From contig JAEXEN010000037.1 in the NCBI GenBank assembly GCA_023400985.1, positions 47,182-111,181 on the forward strand: 64,000 bases of DNA, written 5' to 3'. A program made the position numbers and the translations under genes. The notes beneath the pieces were generated by a model, which made no database searches, was not told the origin of the DNA, and was given only the letters and a program-made list of their open reading frames with translations. Shown here one piece after another: positions 58,442 through 64,000 of the stretch; the first letter of the stretch is position 1; the number at the start of each line of letters is the position of its first letter. Source of the stretch: Bacillota bacterium (GTDB lineage Bacteria; Bacillota; Clostridia; Christensenellales; CAG-138).

Positions 58442-58645
58442 TTGAAAACTCAGATCGCACAGTTGAGAAAGCAGCGGAAGCTTTCGCAGGAGGAGCTTGC
58501 GGATGCCGTCGGCGTGACGCGGCAGACTATCACCTCCATCGAGGTGGGAAAATACACCGCATCTTTGCCGTTGGCATTTAAGATCGCCCGCTATTTTGGG
58601 CTCGCCATCGAAGATGTTTTTGACTTTTCCGAATTCATTGATTGA
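58442..58645 (+). CDS. Small XRE-family transcriptional regulator
   Basis: 67 residues starting at TTG 58442 (AAGGTGG upstream). Almost all of it is a helix-turn-helix of the YgzD/Cro type (LRKQRKLSQEELADAVGVTRQTITSIEVGKYTASLPLAFKIARYFG) ending VFDFSEF. Such regulators usually pair with a small membrane protein, as here, and repress their own promoter, which carries three phased repeats. Confidence 0.88.
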   Translation: MKTQIAQLRKQRKLSQEELADAVGVTRQTITSIEVGKYTASLPLAFKIARYFGLAIEDVFDFSEFID

Positions 58646-58662
58646 AAGGATATTCATTCAGC

Positions 58663-59100
58663 ATGGAAGCTTATAAAAAGACTTTGCAAAGAAGAATCGC
58701 ACTTCTTGTCATCCCCGTGCTTATCGCTGTTATTTTGGGTGTTTATGACGTGTTTTTCGCAAACCCCGCGATTGAAAACAGCTTTCTCCACGGGTTCCAA
58801 TTAGGGGCCGCGACGGCGCTTGGGATATTGGCGGCCATCCTTTTCATCCGCTATCGCTCCATCCTTCACGACGAAGCGAAGTTAAAACATGAGTTCAACC
58901 GGGAAAACGACGAACGGTATAAAGCCATACGCGCGAAAGCCGGCATGCCGATGCTTCTCATCACCTCCTCAACTATGATCGTCGCCGCCGTCGTTGCGGG
59001 ATATTTCAACATAACGGTAGCTCTCACGCTGGTCACCGCGGCCGTTTGCCAACTTCTGACGGGCCTTATCATCAAGCTGATCTACGCGCTGAAAATGTAA
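58663..59100 (+). CDS. Four-span membrane protein of unknown function
   Basis: 145 residues from ATG 58663. Two pairs of spans (about 13-33 and 42-62; 95-115 and 119-140) around a charged cytosolic loop (KLKHEFNRENDERYKAIRAKAG). The RENDERYKAIRAKAG loop recurs in small membrane proteins that sit after XRE regulators in Firmicutes. Function unknown; co-transcribed with the regulator. Confidence 0.8.
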   Translation: MEAYKKTLQRRIALLVIPVLIAVILGVYDVFFANPAIENSFLHGFQLGAATALGILAAILFIRYRSILHDEAKLKHEFNRENDERYKAIRAKAGMPMLLITSSTMIVAAVVAGYFNITVALTLVTAAVCQLLTGLIIKLIYALKM

Positions 59101-59152
59101 ATACCGCTCTCAATCGGCTCCTGTTCCCTGCGTTTTCCCCCGCCCCCCACTT

Positions 59153-59209
59153 AAGCGTAAGGTATGGGGAACCGAATCCCTGTGGTTCGACTCCCCATAC
59201 CTTACGCTT
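59153..59209. repeat. Palindromic repeat related to the MITE ends
   Basis: Perfect 18-bp arms (59153-59170 and 59192-59209) around a 21-base tip. The arm and tip sequence (TAAGGTATGGGGAACCGAA, GGTTCGACTCC) is a variant of the 27-bp ends of the element at 56711-57018. It looks like two ends joined with the centre deleted, or a minimal member of the family. Confidence 0.65.
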
Positions 59210-59270
59210 TGCATGTTCCGGGTCAAAACCGCATAGCCATATACAAACAAGCAAGTTGGGAGGCATATAT

Positions 59271-60206
59271 ATGGAATACGCACGGCGCAGGAACCGCCGC
59301 CGACGCCGCCGCAGCGGCGGCAGCGAGGGGGGGGGCGCAGGGCGCGCGGTGATCGCGCTGTTGATGGTGGGCGCCATCGTCTATCTGATATCCGCCTCCT
59401 CCGCGGGCGAGTGGATCGCGCAAAAAGTGATCGCACCTGTGATCGAGGCATTCTCCGGTGAAAAGGACGCCGACGGAGCCGAAGACGTCAATACCGACAA
59501 TCCGGATACCGAGGCTCCCGCCAACACCTCCGAGGTAAGCCTTTCAACCGAGAAAAATGCCGTGAGCACGGAAGTCACGCTTCCCGCCGTCACCTGCTAT
59601 ATGCTGCAAATGGGATCCTTTTCCACGGAGGAAAACGCCCTGGCGCAGGCTACGCTATTAAAAACGATGGGCGGCGGCGGCTATGTGATGCTGGACGGCG
59701 ACCGCTATCGCGTACTTGCCGGGGGTTATACCACAAAGGAGACTGCCGAGGAGGTGCGCGACAGACTGAAGAACGACGGCGTGGACTGCATGGTCTATCC
59801 CTTCACCACCGCCTCCGCGAGCTTTCGCGTAACCGCGGCGGAAGACCGGCTTGAAAGCGTAAAAAGCGGCTTTCAGGCGCTTGCGAACGCTCAAAACACC
59901 CTGAGCGCTACCTCCATGCGCTATGACGCTTCCACCGGCGACGTGGATGAGGGCAAAGCCGCCTGCGCTGAGATCGCGAGCACGCTCAAAACGGGCATGG
60001 AGGTATTGAGCGGCTATGCCGATTCGGACAGCGAGGTATTGAAAAAACTCCTTGCCTGCTACGACACCTACGAGAATGAACTCAACGCATTGGCCGAAAG
60101 CAACGCGCAAACACTGGTAGCTTTTTCGGCACAAATCAAGTATACTCAATTGTATCTTACACATGAATACTTCAAGCTGATGGAGGCGTTCAGCTCCGTC
60201 GCGTGA
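59271..60206 (+). CDS. SPOR-domain membrane protein
   Basis: 311 residues. A very basic head (RRRNRRRRRRSGG), one span (about 24-45), an acidic Thr/Glu-rich linker, then a SPOR domain (about 102-175; YMLQMGSFSTEENALAQATLLKTMG ... YRVLAGGYTTKETAEEVRDRL). A helical C-terminal region of about 120 residues follows. SPOR domains bind glycan strands stripped of peptides at division or engulfment sites. GGGAGG precedes the ATG. Possibly a division or sporulation wall protein. Confidence 0.87.
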   Translation: MEYARRRNRRRRRRSGGSEGGGAGRAVIALLMVGAIVYLISASSAGEWIAQKVIAPVIEAFSGEKDADGAEDVNTDNPDTEAPANTSEVSLSTEKNAVSTEVTLPAVTCYMLQMGSFSTEENALAQATLLKTMGGGGYVMLDGDRYRVLAGGYTTKETAEEVRDRLKNDGVDCMVYPFTTASASFRVTAAEDRLESVKSGFQALANAQNTLSATSMRYDASTGDVDEGKAACAEIASTLKTGMEVLSGYADSDSEVLKKLLACYDTYENELNALAESNAQTLVAFSAQIKYTQLYLTHEYFKLMEAFSSVA

Positions 60207-60224
60207 AATAAAGAGGCACGCTTG

Positions 60225-60578
60225 ATGAAAATATCCGAAGTGGCGCACACCCTTGGCGCCAAGATGCTTTGTGGGAAAAAGAAACTCGACGAGATCGAGG
60301 TAGACTATGCCTTCGGCGCGGACCTCATGAGCGACGCGCTTGCTTTTGTGCGCGGCCGCACGCTTTTTTTGACGGGCATGGTCAACCAGCATACGCTTCG
60401 CACCGCGGACGTTCTCGACATACGATGCATCGTTTTCGTGCGGGGAAAGGAAGTCCCGCAAGAGATCATCGATATGGCGGACGAGCGCGAAATGGTGCTT
60501 TTGTATACCGAAAAAACGCTTTTTACCTGCTGTGGTTTGCTTTATGAGGCAGGCTTGAGAAGCGTCGCGAGGGATTGA
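60225..60578 (+). CDS. DRTGG-domain protein (first copy)
   Basis: 117 residues, a single DRTGG domain (MKISEVAHTLGAKMLCG ... YAFGADLMSDALAFVRG ... LRTADVLDIRCIVFVRGK). These domains occur in phosphotransacetylases and CBS proteins and are thought to bind nucleotides. AGAGG lies 8 bases before ATG 60225. First gene of a five-gene cluster with an ATPase, a hydrogenase-like protein, another DRTGG protein and a PHP protein. Confidence 0.85.
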   Translation: MKISEVAHTLGAKMLCGKKKLDEIEVDYAFGADLMSDALAFVRGRTLFLTGMVNQHTLRTADVLDIRCIVFVRGKEVPQEIIDMADEREMVLLYTEKTLFTCCGLLYEAGLRSVARD

Positions 60579-60580
60579 CC

Positions 60581-61018
60581 ATGGCGGAGGTGTTGTACCG
60601 CGAGGTCTATCCCGTGGAGCGCAACAGCTTTGATACCGCGGGCGAGGTTTCGGCAAAGATCAAGCACACCCTTAAAAAAATGGGCGTGCTCCCCGCCATC
60701 ATCCGCGAGGTTGCCATCGCTTCCTATGAGCTTGAATTGAATCTCGTGATTCATTCGCTCGGCGGCACGCTCACGCTTGAAATCGCGCCGGACATGCTCC
60801 GCCTTGTAAGCGCGGACCGTGGCCCCGGCATACCGGATATACCGCTCGCTATGACGGAGGGCTATTCCACCGCCTCGGAAGCCGTTCGCAGCATGGGTTT
60901 CGGTGCGGGTATGGGTCTACCAAACGTAAAGCGGCACAGCCATGTGTTCTCCATTGCGTCCGAAATGGACAAGGGAACCGAAATCGAGGCGGGTTATCAT
61001 CTCACCCGCGCGGACTGA
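60581..61018 (+). CDS. Anti-sigma-factor-like GHKL ATPase
   Basis: 145 residues, RsbW/SpoIIAB fold. N box IASYELELNLVIHS, G1 DRGPGIPDI and G2 GFGAGMGLPNV. The N box has ELELN where SpoIIAB has EAVTN, so kinase activity is uncertain. Starts at ATG 60581 overlapping nothing but within 3 bases of the previous stop. In the cluster it may be the output kinase that answers the hydrogenase-like sensor. Confidence 0.87.
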   Translation: MAEVLYREVYPVERNSFDTAGEVSAKIKHTLKKMGVLPAIIREVAIASYELELNLVIHSLGGTLTLEIAPDMLRLVSADRGPGIPDIPLAMTEGYSTASEAVRSMGFGAGMGLPNVKRHSHVFSIASEMDKGTEIEAGYHLTRAD

Positions 61019-61085
61019 TCTTTCAGCTTTTGCTTTTTATATTTTCCTCTTCTGTTTACAGCATCACATCCTCGGGAGGTAACAG

Positions 61086-62402
61086 ATGACGACGTATCGA
61101 CATTCCGTCAGGATCGACAGGCGAAAATGTGTGGGCTGCACCACCTGCATCAAAAACTGCCCCACAGAAGCCATCCGCGTCCAGATGGGCAAAGCCAAAA
61201 TATTGGAAGAAAGCTGTATCGACTGCGGCCGCTGCATCACCGTATGCCCGCATCATGCGATGGTCTCCGTCACCACGCCCTTAGAAGCGATGTCCGAGCA
61301 CAAATTCAGCATCGCCGTGGTAGCGAGCACGTTCTATACGCAATTTCAGACCATCGCGGCGCCCGAGGATGTCTACGGCGGCCTCTATTCGCTCGGATTC
61401 GACTCCATCTACGAAGAGGCGCGCGCTTCCGAGGTGCTCGCCGAGGCGCTTCGCAAGTACCTCAGAAGTGAAGAAGCGGTGTTCCCCGTAATCTCCGCAA
61501 GCTGCCCCGTTATCCCTCGGCTTGTGACGGCGCTCTTCCCCAATTTGATCGATAACCTCTCGCCCTTTTTGCCCTCCAACGAGATCGCCGCGCGCATCGC
61601 AAAAGCGGAGTTTTGCGAAATGTTCGGCGCTGACCCAGCCGATGTGGGCGTCTATTACATTTCACCCTGCTCGGCGGAAATGGCGCATATACGCGCGCCG
61701 CTCGGCATGCAAAAAAGTGAGATCGACGGTGTATTTGCCGTTCGTGATGTGTACGCGCAGCTCGTGAAGGCCATCGAAAGCAGCGGTGAAAAAGGCCCCG
61801 TTTGCTCCATCCCCTTTCCCTCGAGCGCATTCGGGCTCGGCACGGCGGTGATCGGCGGGCTTTGCAGCGCTGTCGGCACGGAGCATTACCTCGCTGTGGA
61901 CGGCATCGATAACGTATGCCAGTGCCTCGAAGAGATCGAAAATGAGCGCATCACGGGGCTGCATCTGCTTGAGGCGCTCGTCTGCAGCGGCGGCTGCGTA
62001 GGCGGGCCGCTGAATTTCGAAAACCAATTCGTGGCCAAAAACCGCACGCGCCGCATCGCCAATTCGCAGCCGCGCATCGATCTCGAGCATGACGAGCATG
62101 TGCAAAAATACGTGGATTCCCCGCTCATCCGCTATGACATGCCGTTTGAACCGCGCAGCATCATGCGCTTGAGCGACGATGTTATAGAGGCTGCCCGGAT
62201 GCTGGAAAAGCTTGAGGAGATCAACCGCCAACTTCCCGGACTCGATTGCGGCTCCTGCGGTTCCCCTACCTGCCGCACGCTCGCGGAGGACATCGTGCGC
62301 GGGTATGCCGTAGAGATGGACTGCATCTTCAAGCTGCGCGATAAGGTGCGCGTGATGGCGCAGGAGATGGTAGACCTTGCCGAAGCGCACAAAAGAGGAT
62401 AA
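61086..62402 (+). CDS. [FeFe]-hydrogenase-like iron-sulfur protein (sensor type)
   Basis: 438 residues. Two N-terminal [4Fe-4S] motifs (CVGCTTCIKNCP, CIDCGRCITVCP), then a hydrogenase large-subunit domain. The four H-cluster Cys are kept: Cys140 (SASCP), Cys195 (SPCSAEM), Cys300 and Cys304 (CSGGC). The proton-relay Cys of TSCCP is Ser, the Lys of MPCxxK is missing, and the Met/Pro contacts of MACPGGC are changed. A C-terminal extra motif LDCGSCGSPTC (Cys388, 391, 396) adds another cluster. There is no PAS domain. This is not a bulk H2-producing enzyme; a redox or H2 sensor of the divergent [FeFe] groups is the likelier role. GGGAGG precedes ATG. Confidence 0.88.
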   Translation: MTTYRHSVRIDRRKCVGCTTCIKNCPTEAIRVQMGKAKILEESCIDCGRCITVCPHHAMVSVTTPLEAMSEHKFSIAVVASTFYTQFQTIAAPEDVYGGLYSLGFDSIYEEARASEVLAEALRKYLRSEEAVFPVISASCPVIPRLVTALFPNLIDNLSPFLPSNEIAARIAKAEFCEMFGADPADVGVYYISPCSAEMAHIRAPLGMQKSEIDGVFAVRDVYAQLVKAIESSGEKGPVCSIPFPSSAFGLGTAVIGGLCSAVGTEHYLAVDGIDNVCQCLEEIENERITGLHLLEALVCSGGCVGGPLNFENQFVAKNRTRRIANSQPRIDLEHDEHVQKYVDSPLIRYDMPFEPRSIMRLSDDVIEAARMLEKLEEINRQLPGLDCGSCGSPTCRTLAEDIVRGYAVEMDCIFKLRDKVRVMAQEMVDLAEAHKRG

Positions 62403-62420
62403 TACAACGGAGGATCGTAA

Positions 62421-62762
62421 ATGACAGCAAAGGAACTTGCGAAGCTTTTAAACGGCGAGCTCATAAACCCTGAGGGCAGTGAAAACGAGGTAAGCTGCGC
62501 CTATGCTTGCGACCTTTTAAGCTGGGTTATGGCAAACGGGAAGCAGGGCTGCGCGTGGGTAACCATCCAAACGCACATGAACGTGATCGCGCTTGCATCG
62601 CTTCACGAAATGGCGTGCGTGATCTTCCCCGAGGGCGTTTTGCCCGACGAAGCGCCCGTTAAAAAAGCCGCCGAGGAAAACATCGCGCTCATAAAAACGC
62701 CTCTCACCGCCTACGGCGTCTGCGCCCGCATGGCGGCAAGCCATATCCCCGACCTCAAATAA
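62421..62762 (+). CDS. DRTGG-domain protein (second copy)
   Basis: 113 residues, another single DRTGG-type domain, distinct from the first (KELAKLLNGELINPEG ... VSCAYACDLLSWVMANG ... AWVTIQTHMNVIALASL). The A-CDLLSWVMA segment matches the G/ADLMSDAL segment of the first. GGAGG precedes the ATG. It lies between the hydrogenase-like and PHP genes. Confidence 0.83.
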   Translation: MTAKELAKLLNGELINPEGSENEVSCAYACDLLSWVMANGKQGCAWVTIQTHMNVIALASLHEMACVIFPEGVLPDEAPVKKAAEENIALIKTPLTAYGVCARMAASHIPDLK

Positions 62763-62764
62763 TT

Positions 62765-63472
62765 ATGCAAAAGCTTGCGTGCGATCTGCATATCCACAGC
62801 TGCCTATCCCCCTGCGCAAATATGGACATGACGCCCAACAACATCGTGCACATGGCCATGCTCAAGGGGCTGGACGCGATTGCCGTATGCGACCATAACT
62901 GCGCATGGAACTTAAACGCCGTCAAGGCCGTTGCGGATGCCTGCGGCGTTTTGCTTTTGCCCGGCGTGGAGGCGCAAAGCCGCGAGGAAGTGCATGTGCT
63001 CTGCTATTTTCCCACCGTCTCCGCGGCGGAAAGTTTTTCGCGCGCGTTTTACGAAACGCTCCCCCCCATCCCTAACATGCCGGATTTCTTCGGCGTTCAG
63101 GCGGTGCTCGACGAATTTGACGAGTTGATCCGCTATGAGGAAAAGCTCCTCATCCAATCGAGCGAGCTTACGATCGATGAGCTTTACGCGCTCTGCAAAG
63201 CGCACGGCGGCGTGAGTGTGCCCGCGCATATCAACCGGGAAGCGAATTCGCTTCCCTACCTTTTGGGCTTCATGCCCGAAAGCCCCGCATTTTCCTCGGT
63301 CGAACTGATGCAAAACGTTTTGCCCCCAAAGGGTTTGGACCTTTCCCCCTACCATGTGCTGTATTCCTCGGACGCACACGACCTCCAAAATATTCTCGAA
63401 CGCCGGTTTTTCCTGCCCGTAAAAGAAAAAAGCGCAAAAGCGCTTTTGGAGTATATCGGGAGCAAAAAATAG
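62765..63472 (+). CDS. PHP-domain metal phosphoesterase
   Basis: 235 residues. Metal ligands in CDLHIHSCLSPC, VCDHN, GVEAQSREEVHVLCYF, SVPAHINRE and SSDAHD, the full PHP set. Relatives hydrolyse phosphate esters such as histidinol phosphate, nucleotide 3'-phosphates or cyclic dinucleotide derivatives. At the end of the cluster, it could remove a small phosphorylated signal. Start ATG 62765, two bases after the DRTGG stop; no clear ribosome site, so coupling is likely. Confidence 0.88.
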   Translation: MQKLACDLHIHSCLSPCANMDMTPNNIVHMAMLKGLDAIAVCDHNCAWNLNAVKAVADACGVLLLPGVEAQSREEVHVLCYFPTVSAAESFSRAFYETLPPIPNMPDFFGVQAVLDEFDELIRYEEKLLIQSSELTIDELYALCKAHGGVSVPAHINREANSLPYLLGFMPESPAFSSVELMQNVLPPKGLDLSPYHVLYSSDAHDLQNILERRFFLPVKEKSAKALLEYIGSKK

Positions 63473-63846
63473 GGGTATCCCAGATTCCGCTCGGTCAATA
63501 TCCCACCGGTCCGGGCATCTATGGTGCACAGGCTGCAATATTCCCAAGGCTCTTCCGAAGTTTGTCCGGCATCTCCCCCGTTGACCTCCACGTACACGAT
63601 TTCTCCGTCTTACCATATAAACACGCGAAGAAGGGGTAAATCTGTTTTGGATTTTTTAACAGATTTGGGAATTGGGGTGTCATATCGGGAGCAGCCCAAG
63701 TCGCAGGTATTGCCCTTGTGTGCGCATAATATCCGAATATGGATTTTTACAATCATCAAAATGTAGGGTGAAGCCCTGGTGCGCCATAAATCCCCATGAA
63801 CGGATAGCTGACATTTTCGTGCAGACGCCGGCATGACCATGAGGAT
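63473..63846 (-). pseudogene. Non-coding stretch with a decayed leftward coding fragment
   Basis: No intact gene in 374 bases. On the minus strand, 63606 down to about 63475 reads DGEIVYVEVNGG ... EPWEYCSLCTIDARTGGIL, which is protein-like and recalls the last strands of a PepSY-type domain (IDARTGGIL). It has an in-frame stop just upstream, and a shift by one base would join it to FTPSSRVYMV. It then runs into the antisense of the PHP gene without a stop. It looks like the remnant of a gene broken by frameshift. Confidence 0.35.
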
Positions 63847-64000
63847 TTATCTCATCTTCATCGTCCGCGTCATCTTGGTTATCACAATGGCCGTGACGAG
63901 GATGGCGATGACCGCAAACCCTACGAGCACCGCCACCCACCATTGGACGACGGGCTTTTCTTTTTCCTTGTCCTCGTCGGTATCCGCTTGTATGACCGGC
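63847..64000 (-). CDS. C-terminal end of a membrane-anchored protein (partial)
   Basis: The last 50 codons of a gene that enters from the right edge. An acidic/Lys stretch (DTDEDKEKEKP) is followed by one membrane span (about 20 residues, VAVLVGFAVIAILVTAIVI) and a short basic tail (TKMTRTMKMR), then TAA at 63849-63847. This is the usual C-terminal anchor of a surface or secreted protein. The rest is outside the window. Confidence 0.6.
   Translation of the reverse strand, partial: PVIQADTDEDKEKEKPVVQWWVAVLVGFAVIAILVTAIVITKMTRTMKMR

Noticed and set aside
63424..63447. Terminator-like AAAAGCGC-AAAA-GCGCTTTT near the end of the PHP gene
   Set aside because: It lies inside the coding region, is followed by GGAG rather than T, and is explained by codons for KSAKALL.

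Overview
The window is a gene-dense, moderately GC-rich chromosomal segment of an anaerobic, endospore-forming member of the Clostridia, in my reading a gut-type Firmicute. Evidence: a complete spoIIAA-spoIIAB-sigF operon, YunB, germination protease Gpr and SpoIIP; Firmicutes gene orders (comEC-like, holA, rpsT, gpr, spoIIP; trmK followed by a Nif3-like gene); an iron-sulfur protein of the [FeFe]-hydrogenase family; a B12-dependent ribonucleotide reductase; YesMN-type signalling; and purine-rich Shine-Dalgarno sites throughout. Several genes start with TTG (first cell-wall gene, mntP, queA, rpsT, the XRE regulator). No tRNA, CRISPR array, insertion sequence or phage gene was seen.

Layout. 1-7172: cell-wall genes (class A PBP, uracil-DNA glycosylase, two peptidoglycan-binding-domain proteins), yunB and a MarR/flavin-barrel pair. 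7213-8724: the spoIIA operon. 8954-18011: housekeeping genes read leftward (CorA, an EF-G paralogue, NrdJ, a SagB-like nitroreductase, MntP behind a manganese riboswitch, an odd GroEL paralogue). 18140-31020: a leftward peptide-type ABC transporter plus a catabolic gene set of unknown substrate, facing a rightward cupin and LacI regulator; the control region holds a perfect cre-type site and repeated operator-like palindromes. 31226-40589: a YesN/YesM two-component system, a membrane-anchored sugar-binding-like protein, a second binding lipoprotein and an Mgl-type sugar ABC transporter. An alpha-galactosidase lies further on at 52503-54830.

40605-52329: RNA and translation genes (rlmA, tyrS, queA, tgt, tsaE, tsaB, rimI joined to ridA) followed by comEC-like, holA, rpsT, gpr and spoIIP. 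tyrS is preceded by a tyrosine-rich leader peptide and a terminator, which look like classical ribosome-mediated attenuation. 54856-59100: trmK, a Nif3-like gene, a zinc-ribbon coiled-coil protein, rnpB and an XRE regulator/membrane protein pair. A 308-bp MITE-like element with 27-bp inverted ends sits in the middle, and a related palindrome lies 2 kb away. 59271-64000: a SPOR-domain protein, then a compact cluster (DRTGG, anti-sigma-like ATPase, [FeFe]-hydrogenase-like protein, second DRTGG, PHP) that looks like a redox-responsive signalling module, and the end of a membrane protein cut by the window edge.

The points I would look at first are the tyrS leader-peptide attenuator, the MITE-like element, the hydrogenase-like signalling cluster, the GroEL paralogue with Asn in place of the ATPase Asp, the rimI-ridA in-frame junction, and the uncharacterised LacI-linked catabolic locus.
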